A stretch of 35,545 nt of DNA from Pseudomonas sp. QTF5. Its GTDB lineage: Bacteria > Pseudomonadota > Gammaproteobacteria > Pseudomonadales > Pseudomonadaceae. Under the pieces are notes generated by a model. That model did no database searches. It was not told the DNA's origin and worked only from the letters and a program-made list of their open reading frames with translations. Positions 8,137-16,359 of the stretch are shown one piece after another; position 1 is the first letter of the stretch, and every line of letters begins with the position of its first letter. Where the stretch lies: NCBI RefSeq assembly GCF_000512695.2, contig NZ_AZRW02000024.1, forward strand, positions 54,228 to 89,772, in the 5' to 3' direction. Made by a program: the position numbers and the translations under genes.

Positions 8137-8550
8137 TTACTGCACGGGGCGCTGACTTTCCTGACGCAGTTCCTGAACACCTTTCTGGGAGTCCTTCACA
8201 GCTAGTTCGGCTTTCATCGCCTGGGCCTTGCGCTCGGCGACACGGGCGTCCCACTCGGCTTGCTCGGCCAGCATTCTGGCTTCGTCATACTTCTTGTCGT
8301 GCATGGCGATTTCGGCTTGTTTGAGCTTGTCTTGAGCGGCCTTCATTTCCACGGCGGCGAATTCGGTACCGCCGGCGCTGACGGCGCTGTTCACGGCAGA
8401 TTGGGTCACGGCGTATTGCTCGCTCGGCGGGTTACCGGCGCAACCGGCCAGAACGAAAGTGCTGCCGATGGCCAGGGCCGCCAGTTTGAGACCGCGCAGA
8501 TGGGTGAACGAGGATGGGGCAGTACTGGTCTTCATGGTCTTCAACTCCAT
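8137..8550 (-). CDS. DUF4398-type lipoprotein
   Basis: A 137-residue lipoprotein with lipobox VLAGC (Cys37 from this start) and a long helical, Ala/Glu/Lys-rich mature region (about residues 45-130), likely coiled coil, as in DUF4398 proteins. The start at 8550 is chosen because AGGAG stands 7 bases upstream; ATG codons seven codons earlier and five codons later are alternatives. It precedes the OmpA-like gene, which has a similar helical region, in what looks like a two-gene operon. The pair probably acts in outer-membrane stabilisation; the exact role is unknown. Confidence 0.87.
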   Translation of the reverse strand: MELKTMKTSTAPSSFTHLRGLKLAALAIGSTFVLAGCAGNPPSEQYAVTQSAVNSAVSAGGTEFAAVEMKAAQDKLKQAEIAMHDKKYDEARMLAEQAEWDARVAERKAQAMKAELAVKDSQKGVQELRQESQRPVQ

Positions 8551-8820
8551 TGGATAACTCCTGAAAAACATCTGAATCCATCCTGGGCAAGGAGCCGCAA
8601 CCTATAATTCCAGAGTGCTTTTTGAAACGGCCGTCCCAGGCATGGTTACTGGGTTGACCCAAAGTGTTTTTCAAAAGTTCAGAGAAGATGGCCTATCGCC
8701 CGAAAAAACTTTGACCGATTGGACAAGGCTCTAACTCGGGAACTTTCAGGTTGCGCGGGGGTATTCCCGGCCGTTTCTGACCCCGGGAATACCCAATTGT
8801 CGAAGGAATATGCAAGCCAA

Positions 8821-8910
8821 TGTGGGAGCGGGCTTGCTCGCGAAAGCGGTGTGTCAGTCGACATTAATATCAACTGATACGGCCTCTTCGCGAGCAAGCC
8901 CGCTCCCACA
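8821..8910. repeat. REPIN (canonical), upstream of the lipoprotein operon
   Basis: TGTGGGAGCGGGCTTGCTCG and CGAGCAAGCCCGCTCCCACA form a 90-base REP doublet with a degenerate centre. It occupies part of the 375-base gap 8551-8925; the rest of the gap contains the upstream region of the lipoprotein operon, in which I see no convincing promoter, and no gene. Confidence 0.92.
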
Positions 8911-8925
8911 GGTTCGGCGGAAAAT

Positions 8926-9270
8926 TCAGTGTTTTTGCTTGTCGATATCGTCCGACAAATCATGCAAATGACGCCGGGACAAGGCGAGAAAACGCGGGGT
9001 CGGGCCGACGTCTTCGTACAGTGGATCGCCTTCTTCATCAGTGGCCACCACCGTTGACCCTTTCACATAGGGGAAGCTCGCTTCGAGTTCTTCCAGGGCG
9101 GCGCCGATCAGCTCACCGAGCAGTTCTTCGGGGTGCCGCTTGGGGTACATCTCGATAATCGCCGCCAGCCGTGCGGCGGCTTCCACGTCCAGACGAATCG
9201 TGTAGCCCGAGTCGGTCAGGCGACCCTTGGCGTTTTCTTCCCAATGCTTGGCGAGCTCGCGGATTTTCAT
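8926..9270 (-). CDS. small conserved protein, possible ribbon-helix-helix region
   Basis: A 114-residue acidic soluble protein beginning MKIRELAKHW. The ATG at 9270 is favoured over the one six codons earlier because GAGGT precedes it. Residues about 23-62 (YTIRLDVEAAARLAAIIEMY, then PKRHPEELLGELIGAALEEL) have a beta strand followed by two helices, reminiscent of ribbon-helix-helix proteins, but this is inference by eye. The C-terminal half is acidic (ATDEEGDPLYEDVG). Related Pseudomonas proteins next to ppc have, to my recollection, been labelled 'pilin assembly protein' without clear support. Function unknown. Confidence 0.8.
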   Translation of the reverse strand: MKIRELAKHWEENAKGRLTDSGYTIRLDVEAAARLAAIIEMYPKRHPEELLGELIGAALEELEASFPYVKGSTVVATDEEGDPLYEDVGPTPRFLALSRRHLHDLSDDIDKQKH

Positions 9271-9442
9271 GATGACCTCATTGCGCACCTGCTCGTGGCA
9301 GGCCGGGTGAGTGTCCGGCGGTGGCCGGCGGCAGCCGTTGTACGGCTTATTGTTGAGACTGGCTTCGTTGAAGTCCCGTCGTCGTCTGCTTGTAAGAAGC
9401 GCTTTACGACGGCACTCTCTATGACAGAGCTTCTAACAACAA

Positions 9443-9552
9443 AGCATAGCCGCCAATGCCAGTGCAGGAGCCAGGCTTGCCGGCGAAGGCGCTCTCAAGG
9501 ACGTCTTCGCCGGCAAGCCTGGCTTCCTACACTGGCATTGAGCATAGCCGCC
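9443..9552. repeat. palindromic REP-like element flanked by 12-bp direct repeats
   Basis: CAATGCCAGTG (9454-9464) and CACTGGCATTG (9530-9540) enclose REP arms CAGGAGCCAGGCTTGCCGGC and GCCGGCAAGCCTGGCTTCC. AGCATAGCCGCC occurs directly repeated at 9443-9454 and 9541-9552, immediately flanking the palindrome, as a target-site duplication would. The REP core differs from the TGTGGGAGCGGGC type. It lies in the 306-base gap before ppc; the rest (9271-9442) shows no gene and no clear promoter. Confidence 0.85.
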
Positions 9553-9576
9553 CGGATTTTCGCTGGAGAACTGCTG

Positions 9577-12207
9577 ATGACCGATATTGATGCACGCTTG
9601 CGCGAGGATGTTCACCTGTTGGGTGAGCTGTTGGGCAACACCATTCGTGAACAATACGGGGACGACTTTCTCGACAAGATCGAGCAGATCCGCAAAGGCG
9701 CCAAGGCTGATCGTCGCGGTTCGATGGACGCCGAACTCAGCGCCAGCCTCAACCAGCTGAGCGAAGACGAATTGCTGCCGGTGGCGCGGGCGTTCAACCA
9801 GTTCCTCAACCTGGCCAATATCGCCGAGCAATATCAGCTGATTCATCGCCGCGAAGAGTCGCAGCCCGCGCCGTTCGAGACCCGGGTATTGCCGGAACTG
9901 CTCGCTCGCCTGCTGACTGCGGGCCATGATGCCGAGTCCCTGGCCCGCCAATTGGGGCGGCTGGAAATCGAACTGGTATTGACGGCGCACCCCACCGAAG
10001 TGGCGCGTCGCACGCTGATCCAGAAGTACGACGCGATCGCCGCGCAACTGGCGGCCCAGGACCACCGTGACCTGACCAGCGCCGAACGCGAGCAGATCAA
10101 GACGAAGTTGCAGCGTCTGATCGCCGAAGCCTGGCACACCGAAGAAATCCGCCGCACCCGCCCGACGCCGGTGGACGAAGCCAAGTGGGGCTTTGCGGTG
10201 ATCGAGCATTCGCTGTGGCAAGCGATTCCCAACTATTTGCGCAAGGCCGATCAGGCCCTGCATGCCGCCACCGGCCTGCATCTGCCGCTGGAGGCCGCGC
10301 CGATTCGCTTTGCCTCGTGGATGGGCGGCGATCGCGACGGTAACCCCAACGTCACCGCCGCCGTGACCCGCGAAGTGTTGCTGCTGGCGCGCTGGATGGC
10401 CGCCGATTTGTATTTGCGCGATGTCGATCACCTCGCCGCCGAGTTGTCGATGCAGCAAGCCAGTGACGAGTTGAAAGCCAAGGCCGGCGACAGCGCCGAA
10501 CCTTATCGCGCAGTGCTCAAACAATTGCGTGAACGCCTGCGCGCAACCCGTAATTGGGCCCACGCATCCCTGACGGCAACCACGCCCGCGTCGGCCGATG
10601 TGCTGCAAAACAATCGTGACCTGCTGGACCCGCTGGAGCTGTGCTACCACTCGTTGCATGAATGCGGAATGGGCGTCATCGCCGATGGCCCGTTGCTCGA
10701 TTGCCTGCGCCGCGCGGTGACGTTCGGGCTGTTTCTGGTGCGCCTCGATGTGCGCCAGGACTCGTCTCGCCACACGGCGGCCATGACCGAAATCACCGAT
10801 TACCTCGGCTTGGGCCGGTATGAGGACTGGAGCGAAGAGGATCGCATTGCCTTCCTGATGCGTGAACTGAACAATCGCCGGCCATTGCTGCCGGCGTATT
10901 TCAAGCCGTCTGCCGACACCGCCGAAGTACTGGCGACGTGTCGGGAAATCGCCGCGGCGCCGGGGGCCTCCCTCGGGTCGTATGTGATTTCCATGGCCGG
11001 CGCCGCTTCCGACGTGCTGGCCGTGCAATTGCTGCTCAAAGAGTCCGGCGTATTGCGGCCGATGCGCGTGGTGCCGCTGTTCGAAACCCTCGCCGACCTC
11101 GACAATGCCGGCCCGGTAATCGAAAAACTCCTGCTGCTGCCGGGCTATCGCTCGCGCCTGCAAGGGCCGCAGGAAGTGATGATCGGTTATTCCGACTCAG
11201 CCAAGGACGCTGGCACCACCGCAGCGGCCTGGGCCCAGTATCGGGCGCAGGAGCGTTTGGTGGATATCTGCCGCGAGCAACAAGTGGAACTGCTGTTGTT
11301 CCACGGTCGCGGTGGCACCGTGGGCCGTGGTGGCGGCCCGGCGCACGCGGCGATTCTGTCGCAGCCGCCGGGGTCGGTGGCGGGGCGTTTCCGCACCACC
11401 GAGCAGGGGGAAATGATTCGTTTCAAATTCGGCCTGCCGGACATCGCCGAGCAAAACCTCAATCTGTACTTGGCGGCGGTGCTGGAGGCGACCTTGTTGC
11501 CACCGCCACCCCCTGAGCCTGCCTGGCGGCATTTGATGGACGAATTGGCCGCCGATGGCGTCAAGGCGTACCGCGCCGTGGTGCGGGAAAATCCGCAGTT
11601 CGTCGAGTATTTCCGCCAGTCCACCCCGGAGCAGGAGTTGGGGCGTTTGCCTTTGGGCAGCCGCCCGGCCAAGCGCCGCGCTGGTGGCATCGAAAGCCTG
11701 CGCGCAATTCCATGGATCTTCGGCTGGACCCAGACGCGCCTGATGCTGCCGGCCTGGCTTGGCTGGGAAGCAGCGCTGAGCAAGGCGTTGGAGCGCGGCG
11801 AGGGCGAGCTGCTGGGGCAGATGCGCGAGCAGTGGCCGTTCTTCCGTACCCGCATCGATATGCTGGAAATGGTGCTGGCCAAGGCCGACGCCGATATCGC
11901 CCAGTCTTACGATGAGCGCTTGGTCGAGCCGGATCTGCTCCCTTTGGGTGCGCATTTACGCGACCTATTGTCGCAGGCCTGTGCGGTGGTCCTGGGGTTG
12001 ACCGGTCAGTCGCAGCTACTGGCACATAGCCCAGCTACCCTTGAATTCATCCGGCTGCGCAACACTTATCTCGACCCGCTGCATCTATTGCAGGCCGAAC
12101 TGTTGGCACGTTCGCGGCAACAGGATGTGGCCCAGGGCAGCCCGGTAGAACAGGCGTTACTGGTGTCTGTGGCGGGGATTGCCGCCGGTTTGCGAAATAC
12201 CGGCTAA
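9577..12207 (+). CDS. ppc: phosphoenolpyruvate carboxylase
   Basis: This 876-residue cytoplasmic enzyme converts phosphoenolpyruvate and bicarbonate to oxaloacetate, replenishing the TCA cycle. The catalytic His138 lies in LTAHPTEVARR, matching E. coli numbering. GGDRDGNPNVT, GYSDSAKDAGTT (Lys543) and FHGRGGTVGRGGGP (Arg584, equivalent to E. coli Arg587) are all intact. The C-terminus ends RNTG as in the family. The ATG at 9577 (MTDIDARLREDVHLLG) is chosen for its GGAGAA ribosome site and homology-like length; the open frame extends 148 codons upstream, but through a palindromic repeat. It is monocistronic, with adk starting 289 bases later. Confidence 0.97.
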   Translation: MTDIDARLREDVHLLGELLGNTIREQYGDDFLDKIEQIRKGAKADRRGSMDAELSASLNQLSEDELLPVARAFNQFLNLANIAEQYQLIHRREESQPAPFETRVLPELLARLLTAGHDAESLARQLGRLEIELVLTAHPTEVARRTLIQKYDAIAAQLAAQDHRDLTSAEREQIKTKLQRLIAEAWHTEEIRRTRPTPVDEAKWGFAVIEHSLWQAIPNYLRKADQALHAATGLHLPLEAAPIRFASWMGGDRDGNPNVTAAVTREVLLLARWMAADLYLRDVDHLAAELSMQQASDELKAKAGDSAEPYRAVLKQLRERLRATRNWAHASLTATTPASADVLQNNRDLLDPLELCYHSLHECGMGVIADGPLLDCLRRAVTFGLFLVRLDVRQDSSRHTAAMTEITDYLGLGRYEDWSEEDRIAFLMRELNNRRPLLPAYFKPSADTAEVLATCREIAAAPGASLGSYVISMAGAASDVLAVQLLLKESGVLRPMRVVPLFETLADLDNAGPVIEKLLLLPGYRSRLQGPQEVMIGYSDSAKDAGTTAAAWAQYRAQERLVDICREQQVELLLFHGRGGTVGRGGGPAHAAILSQPPGSVAGRFRTTEQGEMIRFKFGLPDIAEQNLNLYLAAVLEATLLPPPPPEPAWRHLMDELAADGVKAYRAVVRENPQFVEYFRQSTPEQELGRLPLGSRPAKRRAGGIESLRAIPWIFGWTQTRLMLPAWLGWEAALSKALERGEGELLGQMREQWPFFRTRIDMLEMVLAKADADIAQSYDERLVEPDLLPLGAHLRDLLSQACAVVLGLTGQSQLLAHSPATLEFIRLRNTYLDPLHLLQAELLARSRQQDVAQGSPVEQALLVSVAGIAAGLRNTG

Positions 12208-12496
12208 GGTTTTCGTCGTGGGGGACAGGCACCCGGCGCGAGCGTCGAGTGCCTGCTGGCGAGCGGTCGAAAAGGTCTGTCACGCGACAGTTAATGATGG
12301 GGTTGCGACTTGGGTTACCCCTTCGCGAGGTCTCATCAGGCGCGGGTTTCTCCGACTTTCGGCGGCTTGTGTGGGCCGGGCCTGCTGTGTATCTTGATCA
12401 GCCTTTGGCCGTTTGGGCGGTCGCGATCCTATTTTTGAGATTGGCCCCACGAGGCGAATCTGACGTTATCTATATAAAAAATTGAGGAGCACATCG

Positions 12497-13144
12497 ATGC
12501 GCGTCATTCTGCTGGGAGCTCCCGGGGCCGGTAAAGGTACTCAGGCTAAGTTCATCACCGAAAAATTCGGTATCCCGCAAATCTCTACCGGCGACATGCT
12601 GCGTGCTGCTGTAAAAGCCGGTACCGAGCTGGGTGTTAAAGCCAAAGGCATCATGGATGCCGGTGGTCTGGTCTCCGACGATCTGATCATCGCCCTGGTC
12701 AAGGACCGTATCGCACAGCCTGACTGTGCCAACGGTTTCCTGTTCGACGGTTTCCCGCGCACCATTCCGCAAGCTGAAGCGCTGGTAGAAGCTGGTGTGG
12801 AACTGGACAACGTGGTCGAAATCGCCGTCGATGACGAAGAAATCGTTCAGCGTATCGCCGGTCGCCGCGTTCACGAGGCCAGTGGCCGCGTGTACCACAC
12901 CGTCTACAACCCACCGAAAGTCGCCGGCAAAGACGACATTACCGGCGAAGAGCTGGTGCAGCGCAAGGACGACACCGAAGAAACCGTGCGTCATCGCCTG
13001 TCGGTCTACCACTCCCAGACCAAACCATTGGTGGAGTTCTACCAGGGTCTGGCGTCTGCTCAGGGCAAGCCGAAATACAGCCATATTCCCGGTGTTGGCT
13101 CGGTTGAAGTGATCACCGGCAAGGTGCTTGAAGCACTGAGCTGA
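12497..13144 (+). CDS. adk: adenylate kinase
   Basis: A 215-residue kinase interconverting ATP + AMP and 2 ADP, the cell's adenylate balance enzyme. The P-loop GAPGAGKGT is at residues 7-15; FDGFPRT carries the AMP-site Arg; the long LID domain (about 122-160, GRRVHEASGRVYH) marks the long-form bacterial type. The LID has no four-cysteine zinc site. ATG 12497 follows TTGAGGAG at good spacing. The 289-base gap before it contains no gene and no promoter I trust. A hairpin terminator follows the stop. Confidence 0.97.
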   Translation: MRVILLGAPGAGKGTQAKFITEKFGIPQISTGDMLRAAVKAGTELGVKAKGIMDAGGLVSDDLIIALVKDRIAQPDCANGFLFDGFPRTIPQAEALVEAGVELDNVVEIAVDDEEIVQRIAGRRVHEASGRVYHTVYNPPKVAGKDDITGEELVQRKDDTEETVRHRLSVYHSQTKPLVEFYQGLASAQGKPKYSHIPGVGSVEVITGKVLEALS

Positions 13145-13166
13145 AAAGTCTGATCGGCTTCATCTT

Positions 13167-13196
13167 CTACGGCCCGCTTGCGGGCCGTAGTTGTTT
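13167..13196 (+). terminator. intrinsic terminator after adk
   Basis: CTACGGCCCG (13167-13176) and CGGGCCGTAG (13181-13190) pair perfectly around a 4-base loop and are followed by TTGTTTAT. It stands between adk and tsaB. Confidence 0.85.
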
Positions 13197-13237
13197 ATAC
13201 TGGCGCACTTTTTCAGACCTCTCTTACGGAAACATCG

Positions 13238-13912
13238 ATGAGCACCTTGCTGGCCCTGGACACCGCGACTGAAGCTTGCTCCGTTGCTTTGCTGCATGAC
13301 GGCAAAGTCACGAGTCATTACGAGGTGATCCCGCGCCTGCATGCGCAGAAGCTGCTGCCGATGATCCAGCAACTGCTGGCTGATGCCGGGACCACCCTGC
13401 AAGCGGTCGATGCCATTGCGTTCGGCCGTGGGCCGGGCGCGTTCACCGGTGTGCGGATCGCCATTGGCGTGGTGCAAGGTCTGGCGTTTGCGCTGGATCG
13501 TCCGGTGTTGCCGGTCTCCAATCTCGCCGTACTCGCTCAACGGGCTTATCGCGAACACGGCGTCAGCCAGGTCGCAGCGGCCGTCGATGCGCGCATGGAT
13601 GAGGTGTATTGGGGGTGCTACCGCGAAACGGCGGGGGAGATGCGCCTGGTGGGCAACGAAGCCGTATTGCCACCGGAAGCCGCTGCGTTGCCGGCCGATG
13701 CCAGTGGCGAGTGGTTCGGCGCAGGCACCGGTTGGGGGTATGCCGAGCGCATTGCCGTCAATCTGAGCGGGCAAGACGCGGGTATGCTGCCCCACGCCGA
13801 AGACCTGCTGACCCTGGCGCGTTTTGCCTGGGAACGCGGCGAAGCGATCGTGGCCGATGAGGCGCAGCCGGTGTATCTGCGCGATAAAGTCGCTACCCCG
13901 AAAGCGCGCTAA
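13238..13912 (+). CDS. tsaB: tRNA threonylcarbamoyladenosine biosynthesis protein TsaB
   Basis: A 224-residue ASKHA-fold protein that scaffolds TsaD and TsaE in making t6A37 on ANN-decoding tRNAs. The N-terminus LLALDTATEACSVALL and the motif FGRGPGAFTGVRIAIG are typical of TsaB (YeaZ). Later parts (VDARMDEVYWGCY, and QPVYLRDKVA at the end) fit the family, as does the length. The ATG at 13238 starts the conserved N-terminus; the frame extends 20 codons upstream but overlaps the adk terminator. tcdA, at the far end of this window, acts later in the same modification pathway. Confidence 0.95.
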   Translation: MSTLLALDTATEACSVALLHDGKVTSHYEVIPRLHAQKLLPMIQQLLADAGTTLQAVDAIAFGRGPGAFTGVRIAIGVVQGLAFALDRPVLPVSNLAVLAQRAYREHGVSQVAAAVDARMDEVYWGCYRETAGEMRLVGNEAVLPPEAAALPADASGEWFGAGTGWGYAERIAVNLSGQDAGMLPHAEDLLTLARFAWERGEAIVADEAQPVYLRDKVATPKAR

Positions 13913-13916
13913 TTCC

Positions 13917-14037
13917 TGTGGCGAGGGAGCTTGCTCCCGTTCGGCTGCGGAGCAGTCGTAGAACCTGACGGCGCGGTGTACCTGACTGCGCTTGGGGGCA
14001 GCTTCGCAGCCCAGCGGGAGCAAGCTCCCTCGCCACA
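13917..14037. repeat. palindromic repeat of a third type (GTGGCGAGGGAGC)
   Basis: TGTGGCGAGGGAGCTTGCTC and GAGCAAGCTCCCTCGCCACA form inverted outer arms, each itself holding GGGAGCTTGCTCCC. The centre is about 75 bases with weaker pairing (GGCTGCG/CGCAGCC). The core resembles REP (GCTTGC) but the flanks differ from the other families here. It sits just after tsaB. The rest of the gap to 14182 is AT-richer and shows no gene. Confidence 0.85.
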
Positions 14038-14182
14038 AAGTGTTCCAACCGCAGTCAATCGTCAGTTTTCTACCCGCCGCTTTTAAACCTTTTGTCTTTT
14101 ATGTGTTCTAGTTATCACTCGGCAGTTTGCGATGTGGGCTATGTGCCACTAAGCTGCCATCATTGAAACCGGACATGTACTC

Positions 14183-14488
14183 ATGCGTATAGACGGCGTT
14201 TCCTCTCAGTCCTACCCCATCAAGCGCAAGCCCCGCAAAGGCCCTGTGTCTGAGGACGACTGCGTCGATATCGACGGCGAGCTGGAATTCCCTACCGAAG
14301 AGCAATTGGCCGCCCGCGCCGCCAAAGCCTCCGCGCAACGTCTGAGCAATCTTCCCGCGCGTCAACAAGACATGATCTATCACCGCGCGATGAGCAAAAG
14401 CGTGGCGATGGCACTGGCGAGTTACCTGAGCACCGCCACTTTTGTCGATTGGGATGCGGATGTACTGGGTCTCGATCTGTACATCTGA
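14183..14488 (+). CDS. small hypothetical protein
   Basis: A 101-residue protein, charged and basic near the N-terminus (PIKRKPRKGP), then an acidic DDCVDIDGELEF segment, a helical central region (AARAAKASAQRLSNLPARQ) and an ending FVDWDADVLGLDLYI. No signal peptide, membrane segment or recognisable domain. Its TGA stop shares one base with the ATG of the DUF72 gene, so translation is coupled and the two are likely co-expressed. Function unknown. Confidence 0.8.
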   Translation: MRIDGVSSQSYPIKRKPRKGPVSEDDCVDIDGELEFPTEEQLAARAAKASAQRLSNLPARQQDMIYHRAMSKSVAMALASYLSTATFVDWDADVLGLDLYI

Positions 14489-15348
14489 TGTTGCTGCCTT
14501 ATTACCTCGGCTGCCCGTCCTGGAGTGAAAACGCCTGGCGCGATTACTTGTATCCGCAAGACGCCAGGCCCGCCGAGTTTCTCAATCTTTATTCTCAAGT
14601 GTTCAACGCCGTGGAAGGCAATACGACCTTCTACGCGAGCCCATCTGCCGTCACCGTGCAGCGTTGGGCCGAAACGATGCCCGAACACTTCCGCTTCACC
14701 GCCAAGTTCCCCGGCGACATCAGCCACAGCGGTGACCTGCGCGAACAATTGACCGCCGCTGAAACCTTCCTGCAATTGCTCAGCCCTCTGGGTGAACGGG
14801 TTTCTCCCCTCTGGCTGCAATTATCGAAAAGCTTCACCCCTCAACGCTTGTCCGAGCTGGCCGGTTTTATCGACGCGGTGGACCGGCCTTTGGCGGTCGA
14901 AGTGCGGCACGATGAGTTTTTCGCCAAGGGCGATGCCGAGCGAATGCTCAATCGTCTATTGCTGGACCGCGGTGTCGAGCGTATCTGTCTCGATCCGCGA
15001 GCGCTGTTCAGCTGCACCTCGACCGACCCTTCGGTGCTCCACGCCCAATCGAAAAAGCCCAGAGTGCCGCCTCGCCCCGCTGCGTTCACTCAATTCCCAC
15101 AGGTGCGTTTCATCGGCCATCCTGTGCTTGAAGCCAACGATCCGTTCCTGGTGCCATGGGTCGAGAAAATCGCTGTCTGGATCGAAGAGGGCCGCACGCC
15201 CTATATCTTCCTGCACACCGCCGATAACCTGCTGGCGGCAAAACTGGCACAACGTTTTCACGCACAACTGATGCTGCGTTTGCCTGGCTTGCCGCCGCTG
15301 CCTGAGCTATACAGAGAGCCCGCCGCCGAGCAACTTGGCTTGCTCTGA
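14488..15348 (+). CDS. DUF72 (YecE-like) protein
   Basis: A 286-residue protein of the DUF72 TIM-barrel family. It begins YYLGCPSWSENAWRDYLYP and contains FNAVEGNTTFYASPS, FRFTAKFPGDISH, LAVEVRHDEFF and RFIGHP, all in the expected order; YIFLHTADN closes the domain. No biochemical role is firmly established for the family. The start at 14488 is set by the one-base overlap with the preceding stop and by the conserved N-terminus. It ends 40 bases before a REPIN. Confidence 0.9.
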   Translation: MLLPYYLGCPSWSENAWRDYLYPQDARPAEFLNLYSQVFNAVEGNTTFYASPSAVTVQRWAETMPEHFRFTAKFPGDISHSGDLREQLTAAETFLQLLSPLGERVSPLWLQLSKSFTPQRLSELAGFIDAVDRPLAVEVRHDEFFAKGDAERMLNRLLLDRGVERICLDPRALFSCTSTDPSVLHAQSKKPRVPPRPAAFTQFPQVRFIGHPVLEANDPFLVPWVEKIAVWIEEGRTPYIFLHTADNLLAAKLAQRFHAQLMLRLPGLPPLPELYREPAAEQLGLL

Positions 15349-15390
15349 AGCGGCCTCGTTCCTAATGCCAACCAGATTAGGTGCGAAACC

Positions 15391-15495
15391 TGTGGGAGCG
15401 GGCTTGCTCGCGAAGACGGCGGCATGATCAACATTGTTGTCGTCTGACACTCCGCTTTCGCGAGCAAGTCGAATCGTCGCACCGCCGCTCCCACA
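15391..15495. repeat. REPIN, variant arm (copy 3)
   Basis: TGTGGGAGCGGGCTTGCTCG and a right arm ending CCGCTCCCACA. The right arm holds TCGAATCGTCGCACCG at 15469-15484, identical to the other two variant REPINs. It lies between the DUF72 gene and the following gene on the same strand. Confidence 0.9.
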
Positions 15496-15535
15496 GGGAT
15501 ATCAGCTTCGTTTTCCCCATTTCAGGAGTCTGCCA

Positions 15536-16357
15536 ATGGATGCGCAAACCCTTCGAGCCCAGGCGTTCAAAGCACTGCACGAACGCGAGGGCGCTTTTGT
15601 CATTCCCAACCCTTGGGACGCCGGTTCGGCGAAAATACTCGCCAGCCTTGGCTTCGAAGCGCTGGCGACCACCAGTGCCGGTTGCGCCTTTTCCCAAGGA
15701 CGTTCCGATGGTGCGTTAACGCTGGACGATACTTTGGCGAACGTTCAGGCGATTGTTGCGGCCACTAACCTGCCAGTGGCGGTCGATCTGGAAAACGGCT
15801 TCGCTGACGATCCAGCCGAATGTGCACAAAGTATTTTGCGTGCAGCAGAAGCCGGTGCGGTCGGCGGCTCTATCGAAGATGCCACCGGCCGTGAAGACGC
15901 GCCGATTTACTGCTTCGAGCATGCCGTGGCGCGTATCAAAGCGGCCGTCGCGGCGGCCCGCAGCTTGCCTTTTCCCTTCGTACTGACGGCGCGTGCCGAG
16001 AACTATCTGCACGGCAATCCTGACCTCGACGATACCATTCGCCGCTTGCAGGCATTCGCCGAGGCGGGGGCCGACGTGCTTTACGCACCGGGCCTGCGCA
16101 GCGCTGAAGAGGTCTTGGCGGTGGTCCGCGCCGTGGCGCCGAAACCGGTCAATGTGTTGATGTCCGGCGGGCTCAAGCTAACGGTCGAGCAGTTGAGTGA
16201 AATGGGCGTCAAACGCATCAGCGTCGGTTCGGCCCTGGCCCTGGCGGCGTATGGCGAGTTCTTCCGCGCCGCCGAGGAAATCCAGCAACACGGGACCTTC
16301 GGCTTTACCTCCCGGTCGATGCCATTCCAGAAGGCCAATCAATTGTTCAAAGGCTGA
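15536..16357 (+). CDS. isocitrate lyase / phosphoenolpyruvate mutase family protein
   Basis: A 273-residue single-domain TIM-barrel enzyme of the PEP mutase/ICL superfamily. Characteristic segments are VIPNPWDAGSAKI near residue 22, TTSAGCAFSQGR, VDLENGFADDP (metal-site Asp/Glu), GSIEDATGRED, LTARAENYL and the late RISVGSALA. The KKCGH catalytic loop of true isocitrate lyase is absent, so it is not AceA; a C-C or P-C lyase acting on a small 2-oxoacid-type substrate is likely but unspecified. The ATG at 15536 follows CAGGAG; the frame upstream runs through a REPIN. The extensin-like gene begins two bases after its stop. Confidence 0.87.
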   Translation: MDAQTLRAQAFKALHEREGAFVIPNPWDAGSAKILASLGFEALATTSAGCAFSQGRSDGALTLDDTLANVQAIVAATNLPVAVDLENGFADDPAECAQSILRAAEAGAVGGSIEDATGREDAPIYCFEHAVARIKAAVAAARSLPFPFVLTARAENYLHGNPDLDDTIRRLQAFAEAGADVLYAPGLRSAEEVLAVVRAVAPKPVNVLMSGGLKLTVEQLSEMGVKRISVGSALALAAYGEFFRAAEEIQQHGTFGFTSRSMPFQKANQLFKG

Positions 16358-16359
16358 CG

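Noticed and set aside
8679..9038. 119-codon minus-strand frame between the lipoprotein operon and the small gene
   Set aside because: It spans a REPIN and part of the 8926-9270 gene in another frame; no ribosome site or domain.
9133..9576. N-terminal extension of ppc by 148 codons
   Set aside because: It crosses the flanked palindromic element and the divergent small gene, and is rich in Arg and Cys; PEPC begins naturally at MTDIDARL.
9433..11163. 576-codon minus-strand frame opposite ppc
   Set aside because: Antisense shadow of ppc; Gln/Arg/His-rich with no recognisable motif.
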